Assembly: GCF_008802405.1 (NCBI RefSeq)
Contig: NZ_VZDO01000001.1
Coordinates: 494,267-558,266, forward strand
Direction of reading: 5' to 3'
Origin: Plantimonas leprariae
GTDB lineage: Bacteria > Pseudomonadota > Alphaproteobacteria > Rhizobiales > Rhizobiaceae
DNA: 64,000 bases
Shown here piece by piece: positions 32,928 to 41,787 of the stretch (position 1 is its first letter; every line of letters starts with the position of its first letter). The translations under genes and the position numbers were made by a program. The notes below the pieces were generated by a model, which saw nothing but the letters and a program-made list of their open reading frames with translations, had not been told where the DNA came from and ran no database searches.

Positions 32928-33200
32928 CTATCGGGAGTAGCGGAACCGGCACGCGGCGACGATCAACGTCTGCGCCGCGTCCTTGCCTTCCACGCGATAG
33001 ACGAGGCGGTGCTCGCGGTCGATGCGCCGCGACCACCAGCCGGCCAGTTCGCTTCGCAGCGGCTCCGGCTTGCCGATACCGGTGAAGGGCGCCCGCCGCG
33101 CGCCGGCGATCAGTTCGTTGATCCGCTTCAGCACGGCGGGGTCGGCTTCCTGCCACGACAGATAATCCGCCCAGCCTTCCGGCGTGAACATCACCCTCAT
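32928..33200 (-). CDS. yoeB: Txe/YoeB-family mRNA endonuclease toxin (altered catalytic histidine)
   Basis: 90 residues. Strong YoeB signature: GWADYLSWQEAD, KRINELI, GIGKPEPL with catalytic Glu46, SRRIDREHRLVYRV with Arg65, and the C-terminal AACRFRYSR. In E. coli YoeB the end is CRYHY, where His83 and Tyr84 act in ribosome-dependent mRNA cleavage; here the His is Arg (residue 87) while the Tyr is kept. Activity may therefore be reduced or changed. ATG overlaps the antitoxin stop by 4 bp (ATGA). Confidence 0.93.
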   Translation of the reverse strand: MRVMFTPEGWADYLSWQEADPAVLKRINELIAGARRAPFTGIGKPEPLRSELAGWWSRRIDREHRLVYRVEGKDAAQTLIVAACRFRYSR

Positions 33201-33451
33201 GGCTGGATGAGATCATGCTCCTCGAGGCGTCCCTCCTCGAACGAGGCGATCGAGCGTCGCAAGTGATCGGCATTCGCGGGCGAGCCCAGGAGATGCAGTG
33301 TCTCCTTCAGGCTTTCCAGCTCCGCGAGCGTCATCACGACAAGCGGTTCATGGTTCTGGCGCGTGACGACGAGTTCGATCCGGTCGGCTTCGACCCGATC
33401 GAAGTGCGAAGCCATGTTCGCCCGAAGCTCGGTGAAGTTGACGTGGCTCAT
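33197..33451 (-). CDS. yefM: YefM/Phd-family antitoxin
   Basis: 84 residues. Phd/YefM N-terminal DNA-binding fold (MSHVNFTELRANMASHFDRV, LVVTRQNHEPLVVMTLAELESL) and a C-terminal toxin-binding tail (LLGSPANADHLRRSIASFEEG). It neutralises the YoeB toxin encoded next and represses the pair with it. Two TGTACGCG repeats lie just upstream of the start and resemble YefM operator half-sites. Confidence 0.93.
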   Translation of the reverse strand: MSHVNFTELRANMASHFDRVEADRIELVVTRQNHEPLVVMTLAELESLKETLHLLGSPANADHLRRSIASFEEGRLEEHDLIQP

Positions 33452-33465
33452 GCCCGCTCCCTTTA

Positions 33466-33485
33466 TGTACGCGTCAATGTACGCG
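33466..33485. promoter_or_regulatory. Putative YefM operator (TGTACGCG direct repeats)
   Basis: TGTACGCG occurs at 33466-33473 and again at 33478-33485, a 12-bp period, 15 bp upstream of the antitoxin start. The E. coli YefM operator is built on TGTACA-core repeats, so conditional autoregulation by YefM-YoeB is inferred. Confidence 0.55.
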
Positions 33486-33581
33486 CCTCGGACGCGAGCG
33501 ACAAGCCGGTCGCCGCTTTCGCCTCGGCGCTTTCCGTGGCATCGGTTGCGGCCGAGTAGCGGGGTGCGAAGGAGAGCGGCG

Positions 33582-34337
33582 ATGCCGAGCGAGGCGACGG
33601 ACACGCGGAGGGCGCTGGTGCTGACGGGCGCCTCGCGCGGCATCGGTCACGCGACCGTCAAACGCTTCTCGCGCGAGGGCTGGCGCGTGATCACCTGTTC
33701 GCGGCAGGCCTTCGCCGAGGACTGCCCCTGGCCGGCCGGCCCGGAGGACCACATCAAGGTCGACCTCGCGGACCCGGAGGACGTCGGCTTCGCGATCTCC
33801 GAAATCCGCCGGCGGCTGGAGGCGAACGGCTCGCAGCTTCACGCGCTGGTCAACAACGCGGCGATCTCACCGAAGGGAAGCGGCGGCACGCGGCTCGACT
33901 CGATCCAGACCTCGATGCACCTCTGGCGCGACGTGTTCCAGGTGAACTTCTTCGCCTCGATCATGCTGGCGCGCGGGCTGATGCGCGAACTGACGGCGGC
34001 CAAGGGCTCGATCGTCAACGTCACCTCGATCGCGGGCGGGCGCGTCCACCCCTTCGCCGGCACGGCCTATGCCACGTCGAAGGCGGCGCTCGCCTCGCTC
34101 ACCCGCGAGATGGCGGCCGACTTCGGCCCGAGCGGCATCCGCGTCAACGCCATCGCGCCCGGCGAGATCGACACCGCGATCCTGTCGCCCGGCACCGAGA
34201 AGATGGTGGAGAACATCCCGCTCCGCCGGCTCGGCAAGACCGGCGAAGTGGCGGACATCATCTACTTCCTGTGTTCCGATCAGGCGAGCTACGTCACCGG
34301 CTCGGAAATCCACATCAACGGCGGCCAGCACGTCTGA
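33582..34337 (+). CDS. Short-chain dehydrogenase/reductase (SDR)
   Basis: 251 residues. Classical SDR: cofactor motif TGASRGIG at about 16-23, NNAAIS, active-site Ser in VNVTSIAGG, and YATSK with catalytic Tyr and Lys, then IRVNAIAPGEIDT. The Arg/Ser after the glycine motif suggests NADP(H). Substrate unknown; the C-terminal SYVTGSEIHINGGQHV is typical of FabG-like members. GGAG ribosome site before ATG 33582. Divergent from the toxin-antitoxin pair and followed by a terminator. Confidence 0.92.
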   Translation: MPSEATDTRRALVLTGASRGIGHATVKRFSREGWRVITCSRQAFAEDCPWPAGPEDHIKVDLADPEDVGFAISEIRRRLEANGSQLHALVNNAAISPKGSGGTRLDSIQTSMHLWRDVFQVNFFASIMLARGLMRELTAAKGSIVNVTSIAGGRVHPFAGTAYATSKAALASLTREMAADFGPSGIRVNAIAPGEIDTAILSPGTEKMVENIPLRRLGKTGEVADIIYFLCSDQASYVTGSEIHINGGQHV

Positions 34338-34395
34338 CGGCTCGTTCCCGTTCCGTTCCGTTAGCCAGCTATTTAGTTCCGTAGCGGAAGGTCGG

Positions 34396-34427
34396 AAAAG
34401 TCACCCGTCCGGGTGAGCCTTTTGCTT
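34396..34427 (+). terminator. Rho-independent terminator after the SDR gene
   Basis: TCACCC at 34401-34406 and GGGTGA at 34411-34416 form a six-base stem with a GTCC loop, preceded by AAAAG and followed by GCCTTTTGCTTT. Being symmetric it could also help end the convergent LuxR-type gene. Confidence 0.7.
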
Positions 34428-34461
34428 TGCGGACACGGCGAGCGATCAGGACCGTCGGCGT

Positions 34462-35595
34462 TCAGCGGTCTTCGATTTCCCGCAGGAGGAGCACGAGTTC
34501 GGCCTGTCGGCGCGTATCGGTGCATGCAAACACGGCTTTCAGGTGCGAGCGCGCGGTCTCGTAGGAGATGCCGAGTTCGGCCGCCGCCGCCGCGAGGGTG
34601 TGGCCGGAGCGCAAGACCAGTGCGAGCCGGGTCTGCGCGGGTGTCATGGCGAAGCGCCGCGCCAGCCGCTCGCGAAGTTTCGCCCCGTCCACGTCGAGCC
34701 CCTCCACCGTCAGAACGGCCGACGCGGTCCGGTCCGCCGCGAACGGGCCGATGCCCTGCGCGCAGGCGGCGATGCGCACCACGAACGGCGCCCCGCCGTC
34801 GGTGCGACGGACGGGCAGGCGGGCGTTCTCGGCCCAGACGAGCCGGCGAGGATCGAAGATGCAGGCGACGAGCCGGTCGAGCGCGGCCTGATCCGCCGGC
34901 ACGGCCGTCCGCAACCGGCCGCTGCGGGCGAGCAGGCCGGCGCCGTTCGCAAGGAGCGCGTCCGCCGCCGCGTTGGTCTGGCGGATGCGCCCGTTGCGGC
35001 CGAGCGTCAGGACCGCGAGCCTGCTGCGGTCGAGCAGCGCCTTGATTTCGGCCTCCGCGAGGCGCAGGCGCGCGTCGAGCGCGATCGCGCGCCGCACGTG
35101 CTTCACTGCTCCGCCGAGCATCATGCGCTCGGCCGGGTCGTAGGGTCCTGCATCCGCCGGCCGCCAGAAGGCGACCGTTAGCCGCCGCCGGTCGACGTCC
35201 TCGACATATTGTCCGAGGATATGGCGCACGCCCTGCGGGCGCGCCCAGTCGCGATAGAACTCGCTTTCCTCGAAACGGAAACGGGGAATGCGCATCGCGT
35301 CGAGTTCGTCGTCCGTCGCGGGCTCGCCGTAGAGCATGTGCTCCGCATAGAGGCTGAACGGGTTGCAACGGCAGTAGTGCTCGGCATAGTCGAGGAGATC
35401 GCGCCGATCGTAGCCGAATTCGACGGCGAAGTCGTCGAGGGAAAGCGGGCCGGTGTCGCCCGGCAGGTTCTCGGCGTAGAGCGCGCCGTTCGCCGCCCGC
35501 AGATGCGCGGCGAGCGCGCGGATCGCCTCGTCCCACGTGCCCTGCCGGCCTGCGGCGGCGTAGATCGCCTCGATGATGTCTCCAGCCGGCTCCAT
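34462..35595 (-). CDS. LuxR-type HTH transcriptional regulator with PAS-like sensor region
   Basis: 377 residues. The C-terminal LuxR/GerE helix-turn-helix is about residues 310-370 (MTPAQTRLALVLRSGHTLAAAAAELGISYETARSHLKAVF). The central part (about 200-290) has a PAS-like pattern (LAVLTLGRNGRIRQTNAAADALL). The N-terminus (MEPAGDIIEAIYAAAGRQGTWDEAI) is found in orphan alphaproteobacterial LuxR proteins; no LuxI-type synthase or autoinducer-binding domain is visible. Target unknown. A short A/T-rich promoter region follows at 35596-35660. Confidence 0.87.
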   Translation of the reverse strand: MEPAGDIIEAIYAAAGRQGTWDEAIRALAAHLRAANGALYAENLPGDTGPLSLDDFAVEFGYDRRDLLDYAEHYCRCNPFSLYAEHMLYGEPATDDELDAMRIPRFRFEESEFYRDWARPQGVRHILGQYVEDVDRRRLTVAFWRPADAGPYDPAERMMLGGAVKHVRRAIALDARLRLAEAEIKALLDRSRLAVLTLGRNGRIRQTNAAADALLANGAGLLARSGRLRTAVPADQAALDRLVACIFDPRRLVWAENARLPVRRTDGGAPFVVRIAACAQGIGPFAADRTASAVLTVEGLDVDGAKLRERLARRFAMTPAQTRLALVLRSGHTLAAAAAELGISYETARSHLKAVFACTDTRRQAELVLLLREIEDR

Positions 35596-35679
35596 GACTT
35601 TCCGTCCATCTTTCGCTCAGTAAGCAAAAGGTGCGACATTTCGTCAACCATTTAGCGGCTGCAGAGCGCGGACATGAAA

Positions 35680-35709
35680 AAGCCCGCGGCGATCGCTCCC
35701 CGCGGGCTT
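35680..35709 (-). terminator. Rho-independent terminator of rpsA
   Basis: AAGCCCGCGG (35680-35689) and CCGCGGGCTT (35700-35709) form a perfect 10-bp stem with a 10-nt loop, 28 bp after the rpsA stop. On the minus strand it is followed by TTTTTC. Confidence 0.88.
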
Positions 35710-35737
35710 CGAACGTTCCGAACGGAACGCGCGAGGC

Positions 35738-37447
35738 TTATTCGTCGTCGCCGCGGCCCTTGAGGGCGGCGCCGAGGATGTCGCCGAGCGAGGCACCCGA
35801 ATCGGACGAGCCGTACTGGGCGACCGCTTCCTTCTCCTCGGCGATCTGCAGCGCCTTGATCGACAGGCCGAGACGACGCGTCTTCTTATCGAACTGCGTG
35901 ACGCGGGCGTCGACCTTCTGGCCGACCGAGAAGCGCTCGGGGCGCTGCTCGTCGCGGTCGCGAGCGAGGTCGTTGCGGCGGATGAAGGCGGTGTAGTCGG
36001 TGTCGACGATCTTCACCTCGATTCCGCCGTCGTTCACCGCCGTGACTTCGCCGGTGACGGCCGCGCCGCGCCGCAGGTCGCCCGCCGCACCACCGGCGGC
36101 TTCGGCCGCGGCTTCGGTGCCGACCTGCTTGATGCCGAGCGAGATGCGCTCCTTCTCGACGTCGACGTCGAGCACCTGCGCCTTGACGACGTCGCCCTTG
36201 TTGAAGTCGTCGATGACCTGCTCGCCCGGACGGTTCCAGTCGAGGTCCGACAGGTGCACCATGCCGTCGACGTCGCCGTCGAGGCCGACGAAGAGGCCGA
36301 ACTCGGTCTTGTTCTTGACCTCGCCCTCGACGACCGTGCCGACCGGGTGGTTCTCGGCGAAGACTTCCCACGGATTGCGCAGCGTCTGCTTGAGGCCGAG
36401 CGAGATGCGGCGCTTGACCGGATCGACTTCCAGCACCACCACCTCGACCTCCTGCGTGGTCGAGAGGATCTTGCCGGGATGGACGTTCTTCTTCGTCCAG
36501 GACATCTCCGAGACGTGGATGAGGCCCTCGATGCCCGGCTCCAGCTCCACGAAGGCGCCGTAGTCGGTGATGTTGGTGACGCGCCCGACGACCTTGGTCT
36601 CGACCGGGAACTTCGCGCCGATATCCTGCCAGGGATCCGCCTCGAGCTGCTTCATGCCGAGCGAGATGCGGTGGGTTTCCTGGTTGATGCGGATGATCTG
36701 CACCTTCACCGTCTGGCCGATCTGCAGGATCTCGGTCGGATGGTTGACGCGGCGCCACGCCATGTCGGTGACGTGGAGCAGGCCGTCGATGCCGCCGAGG
36801 TCGACGAACGCACCGTAGTCGGTGATGTTCTTGACGACGCCGTCGACGATCTGGCCCTCTTCGAGGTTCTGAACGATCTCGGAGCGCTGCTCGGCGCGCG
36901 ACTCTTCCAGCACCGTGCGGCGCGACACGACGATGTTGCCGCGGCGCTTGTCCATCTTCAGGATCTGGAACGGCTGCGGCGTGTTCATCAGCGGCGTCAC
37001 GTCGCGGATCGGGCGGATGTCGACCTGTGAGCGCGGCAGGAACGCCACGGCCCCGTCGAGGTCGACGGTGAAGCCGCCCTTGACCTGGTTGAAGATCGTG
37101 CCCTCGACCTTCTCGTTGGCGTTGAACTTGACCTCGAGGTTGACCCAAGACTCCTCGCGGCGGGCCTTGTCGCGGCTCAGCACCGCCTCGCCGAGCGCGT
37201 TCTCGATGCGCTCGACATAGACTTCCACCGTGTCGCCGACCTTCAACTCGCCCTCGCGGCCGCGGCCGCCGAATTCCTTGAGGGCGACGCGGCCTTCGAC
37301 CTTCAGGCCGGCGTCGATGACGGCCATGTCCTTCTCGATCGCGACGACGACGCCCTTGACCACCGCGCCTTCGGCGACGTCATGATCCTGATAGGACGCT
37401 TCGAGCAGGGCCGCGAAATCGTCGCGCGACGGGTTCAGATTTGACAT
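35738..37447 (-). CDS. rpsA: 30S ribosomal protein S1
   Basis: 569 residues from ATG 37447, which has an AAGGAG ribosome site. Six S1/OB-fold RNA-binding repeats are visible through GAVVKGVVVAIEKD, GFTVDLDGAVAFLP, VVKNITDYGAFVDLGG, VTNITDYGAFVELEPG, VKNKTEFGLFVGLDGD and VTAVNDGGIEVKI. It binds mRNA and helps initiation at the 30S subunit. Downstream of cmk with 241 bp between, as in the widespread aroA-cmk-rpsA order. The intervening leader may contain S1 autoregulation sites, but none can be identified by eye. Confidence 0.97.
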   Translation of the reverse strand: MSNLNPSRDDFAALLEASYQDHDVAEGAVVKGVVVAIEKDMAVIDAGLKVEGRVALKEFGGRGREGELKVGDTVEVYVERIENALGEAVLSRDKARREESWVNLEVKFNANEKVEGTIFNQVKGGFTVDLDGAVAFLPRSQVDIRPIRDVTPLMNTPQPFQILKMDKRRGNIVVSRRTVLEESRAEQRSEIVQNLEEGQIVDGVVKNITDYGAFVDLGGIDGLLHVTDMAWRRVNHPTEILQIGQTVKVQIIRINQETHRISLGMKQLEADPWQDIGAKFPVETKVVGRVTNITDYGAFVELEPGIEGLIHVSEMSWTKKNVHPGKILSTTQEVEVVVLEVDPVKRRISLGLKQTLRNPWEVFAENHPVGTVVEGEVKNKTEFGLFVGLDGDVDGMVHLSDLDWNRPGEQVIDDFNKGDVVKAQVLDVDVEKERISLGIKQVGTEAAAEAAGGAAGDLRRGAAVTGEVTAVNDGGIEVKIVDTDYTAFIRRNDLARDRDEQRPERFSVGQKVDARVTQFDKKTRRLGLSIKALQIAEEKEAVAQYGSSDSGASLGDILGAALKGRGDDE

Positions 37448-37688
37448 TCGTTCTCCTTGAAGCTCCTCGGTCGAGGAGCGGCGCGCCATCCGGTTCGCGT
37501 TGCGTTGCGCCTTCGAACTGGTCCGCCCATCCGGCATCCGGAACGGGCTCGGAGCGGCGCGCCCTCGCCGGGCGCGGCCCCGATCGGCGCGATGGACCGG
37601 CCGTCGGCGGTTCGTGTTCCCGATCGGCCGGGCGAAACGCCATAGCCGAAAAGGGCGCGCTCCCGACCCGGGAACCGCCCTCGTCTTC

Positions 37689-38333
37689 CTACCCCCGGCG
37701 CGCCAGAAAACCGTCGATCAGTTCGCGGGCCGCCAGGAACGCGGCGTCTATAGCCATTTCGCTGGTGTCGAGCAAGTGCGCGTCCGCCGCCGGCTTCAGC
37801 GGCGCAGTCGCCCGGCCGGCGTCCCGGAGATCGCGCTCGCGCACCTCGGCGAGGATGCGTTCGTAGTCCGGGGCGCGGCCCTTGGCGGCGAGTTCGTCGG
37901 TACGGCGGCGGGCCCGAACTTCCGGGCTGGCGGTGACGAAGATCTTTACCTCCGCGTCCGGCGCGATCACGGTGCCGATGTCGCGCCCGTCGAGGACGGC
38001 CCCCGCCGGCTGTCCGGCGAAGTCGCGCTGGAAGGTTTCCAGCGCCGAGCGGACGGACGGATGCACCGCGACGCGGCTCGCCAGTTCCCCGGCCTCGCGG
38101 CCGCGAAGCGAGCCGTCGTCGAGGGCGCTCGGCGTCAGCGAACGGGCGACCGCGCCGGCCGCATCCGGGTCGTCGAGATCGAGCCCGAGATCGGCGGCTT
38201 TCCGGCCGACCGCCCGGTAGAGCAGGCCGGTATCGAGATGCGGCAGGCCGTAATGCGCCGCGATGAGTTTCGCGAGCGTGCCCTTGCCGGCCGCCGCCGG
38301 CCCGTCGATGGCGACCGTGAACCTTTGCGCCAT
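37689..38333 (-). CDS. cmk: (d)CMP kinase
   Basis: 214 residues from ATG 38333. P-loop DGPAAAGKGTLA at residues 8-19, LDTGLLYRAVG, the CMP-binding LDGRDIGTV, and R-R-x-R lid region (VRARRRTDEL). It phosphorylates CMP/dCMP with ATP. A weak GAGAG ribosome site precedes 38333, but the reading frame is open without a stop for a further 151 codons upstream, so a longer fused product starting at 38786 is possible (see the next entry). Confidence 0.93.
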   Translation of the reverse strand: MAQRFTVAIDGPAAAGKGTLAKLIAAHYGLPHLDTGLLYRAVGRKAADLGLDLDDPDAAGAVARSLTPSALDDGSLRGREAGELASRVAVHPSVRSALETFQRDFAGQPAGAVLDGRDIGTVIAPDAEVKIFVTASPEVRARRRTDELAAKGRAPDYERILAEVRERDLRDAGRATAPLKPAADAHLLDTSEMAIDAAFLAARELIDGFLARRG

Positions 38334-38786
38334 GACGCTGCTCTCTTCCCTGAAACTGTCACGCATGTCGCGCCACGACCGATTGCCCCGGCCGGTCGAT
38401 TCAGGCAAGCCCGCCGCTTCGCCGAAAGCCCCGAACGCTGCGGCCGCGACGCCGAAGACGCGGCCCATGGCGAAGGGGATCGTCAGGAAGAACAGGATCG
38501 CCGCGGCGCCGCCGACCATGTCGACGACGGCGAGCAAGGCGTCGAGGCTGCGCCAGCCGGTGGCGACGACCCGCGGCTCCAGCGAGGTGCCGTGCGCGGC
38601 GAGCCGCCAGAGCATGGCGAAGAGGAGGACGAGCGGCACGGCGAGCTTCGGCAGGCCGACGGCAAGCGGCGAGCGCCCGCGCGCCCGCGCTTGCCGCCCG
38701 ATCCCGGCCGCGACGCGCCGGCCGTAGACGAAGGCGAGCGGCGCGAAGAACAGGAGCGCCAGCAGCGCCGCGAGCGCGCCGCTCAT
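38334..38786 (-). CDS. Membrane protein segment in frame with cmk (small membrane protein or N-terminal extension)
   Basis: 151 codons from ATG 38786 (MSGALAALLALLFFAPLAFVY) to the cmk start, with no intervening stop. Three hydrophobic stretches occur at about residues 2-22, 48-62 and 82-115. Codon third positions are strongly G/C through residue 130, which looks coding. The start lies 16 bp after aroA with a GAGG site. Either the product is a 365-residue membrane-anchored Cmk, or the two were separate proteins that lost a stop. It is listed separately because both readings remain open; the annotated end is the last base before the Cmk ATG, not a stop codon. Confidence 0.5.
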
Positions 38787-38802
38787 CGCCTCGGATTCCG
38801 GC

Positions 38803-40236
<1,434 letters not shown>

Positions 40237-40292
40237 TTAGCAGAGCGCGGGGCCCGCGTCATCCAGGGCGGCGAAGCTTGCCTCCCGCCGCT

Positions 40293-40321
40293 TTGACAAG
40301 CCGGGTGCTAGGCCCTATGGG
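40293..40321 (+). promoter_or_regulatory. Sigma-70-type promoter of the TIGR02300 gene
   Basis: TTGACA at 40293-40298, a 17-bp spacer, then TATGGG at 40316-40321. It lies 89 bp upstream of the ATG at 40410 in the region divergent from aroA. Confidence 0.6.
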
Positions 40322-40409
40322 ACCTGCCCGAATTCAACAGCGGCGCCCCATCCGCGCTCCCGTCCGGCGCCTCAGCCGAACGGGCAAGACGACCCCGCAC
40401 GAGGCCAGA

Positions 40410-40838
40410 ATGAGCAAATCCGAGCTCGGCACCAAGCGCATCTGCCCCGAAACGGGCCGGAAGTTCTACGACCTGAACAAGGATCCGATCGTCTCGCCCT
40501 ATACCGGCACGTCCTACCCGCTGTCGTTCTTCGAGGCGAGCGCTTCTCCCTCGCGCGGCGGCGGCAGCGGCGGTGGCCGGAGCGCGCCCCGCGAGGAGGA
40601 CGAAGAGGCCGAGACGGAGGTCGTGGAGACCGCCGACGAGGAGGCGGCGGAGACCGTTTCGCTTTCGGATGTCGAGGACGACGAGGACACCTCCGCCAAG
40701 AACGACGCGGACGTGGATGTCGACGACGACGAGGCGGACGTCGACGAAGGCGACGACGACACGTTCCTCGAGGAGGACGAGGACGAAGACGACGACATGA
40801 CCGACATCATCGGCTCGCGCGAAGACGACGAGGACTGA
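40410..40838 (+). CDS. TIGR02300-family protein (FYDLN acid domain)
   Basis: 142 residues. The conserved head is SKSELGTKRICPETGRKFYDLNKDP..SPYTGTSYPL, holding a single Cys and the FYDLN motif that names the family. The tail, about residues 65-142, is almost wholly acidic (runs of Asp and Glu) and must be disordered and very negatively charged. The function is unknown; the family is characteristic of Alphaproteobacteria and commonly neighbours aroA-cmk-rpsA. Confidence 0.93.
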   Translation: MSKSELGTKRICPETGRKFYDLNKDPIVSPYTGTSYPLSFFEASASPSRGGGSGGGRSAPREEDEEAETEVVETADEEAAETVSLSDVEDDEDTSAKNDADVDVDDDEADVDEGDDDTFLEEDEDEDDDMTDIIGSREDDED

Positions 40839-40848
40839 TGCGGGGAGC

Positions 40849-40875
40849 GCCGGCGCGACAGGAGCGCCGGCTTCG
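40849..40875 (+). terminator. Terminator-like hairpin after the TIGR02300 gene
   Basis: GCCGGCGC (40849-40856) pairs with GCGCCGGC (40864-40871) across a 7-nt loop, 10 bp after the stop. Only TTCG follows; a second A/T-rich hairpin (GCAAAACG with CGTTTTTGC) comes directly after and may complete termination. Confidence 0.5.
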
Positions 40876-41014
40876 CAAAACGCCGCGTTTTTGCGGCTTG
40901 CCATCGCGGGGGCGCTTCGCTAAGAGACGCCCGCAGCGGGAGAAGCCGAGCCTTCCCAGGCGTTCGGCCCCGCGACGAGAACGGTCCCTTGCGGATCGTC
41001 CTTGCGACAAGGTC

Positions 41015-41090
<76 letters not shown>

Positions 41091-41174
41091 ACCTCATACC
41101 ACCTTCAAATATCTAGTTTTTGCAATCAGTTGGCGGCCGATTGCTTCGGCGTGCATAGCCGATTGGGTACCTGT

Positions 41175-41206
41175 GCGATGTACCGGGAATTCAGGTCCAT
41201 CGCTTT
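41175..41206 (+). terminator. Terminator-like hairpin downstream of tRNA-Ala
   Basis: GCGATGTACC (41175-41184) pairs with GGTCCATCGC (41194-41203) with one mismatch and a 9-nt loop, followed by TTTATCT. It could end tRNA transcription. Confidence 0.45.
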
Positions 41207-41740
41207 ATCTGACTTGGATTTGCTGGATTCGGACGATGTGGCGGGTGACGCGCGAGGTCAGGCGCGCTGACGTTCGGATGGCGTTTCCCCAACGCTTTCC
41301 CAACCTCGCGATGCGTTCCCACCCCGAGCCGGTTCGCCGTTCCATCGAAGCGGGCCCGTACCGTCGCCGCATCGCTGCTCGGGCGGGCGTGGCGCGATCC
41401 GCTCGCGGCCTTCGTGCCGGATCAGGCCTTCCTTCCGAGCGCCGCGATCGTTCTGCTACGCCCGAGTCGTGCGGCCTTTCACGCGCCGCCGGAGCAGGTC
41501 GTCGCCATGCCGGCGCTCCTGTTCGCCTACCGGACATGGCTGGCGGTCCGCCGAAGCGGTGCTTGAGCAGCGCTCGCACCGTTCGATCTCGAACCACTCC
41601 TATCCTATCCCCGCTGCGTACCGCCCGGGACAGCAAAAACCCCTGGTCGCCAGCTTTTGCCGAAGGGGAGCGTGTCGCTGCTGCCACATTGCCGCCGCCA
41701 TGCTGCCGGGGTGCCGTCTCGGGCCTTTCCATGCCGCTTA

Positions 41741-41760
41741 ACATGATTAAAGAAGTCAAC
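41741..41760. promoter_or_regulatory. Candidate IRO box (RirA-type) upstream of the second TonB receptor
   Basis: TGA at 41744-41746, nine bases, TCA at 41756-41758, inside the flanks ACATGAT...GTCAAC that are also found upstream of the other receptor. It ends 29 bp before the GTG start, so it probably overlaps the promoter or 5-prime leader. Iron-dependent repression is inferred. Confidence 0.55.
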
Positions 41761-41787
41761 TTAACGCATGGAAATGGAGAGCAACCG

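Larger units (their letters stand above)
41091..41787. other. Gene-poor stretch between tRNA-Ala and the TonB receptor
   Basis: About 700 bp without a protein I recognise. It opens with an A/T-richer segment (to about 41240). An open plus-strand frame without ATG ends at 41566 (end AYRTWLAVRRSGA) and could be a degraded gene, unproven. Two near-repeats of TTTCCCCAACGC type lie at about 41283-41303. The right end carries the IRO-box-like motif and the ribosome site of the receptor gene. No integrase, repeat of the tRNA 3-prime end or attachment site is seen. Confidence 0.6.

Noticed and set aside
35596..35679. Quorum-sensing locus around the LuxR-type gene
   Set aside because: No autoinducer-binding domain in the regulator and no LuxI-type gene nearby; it is an orphan LuxR-type regulator.
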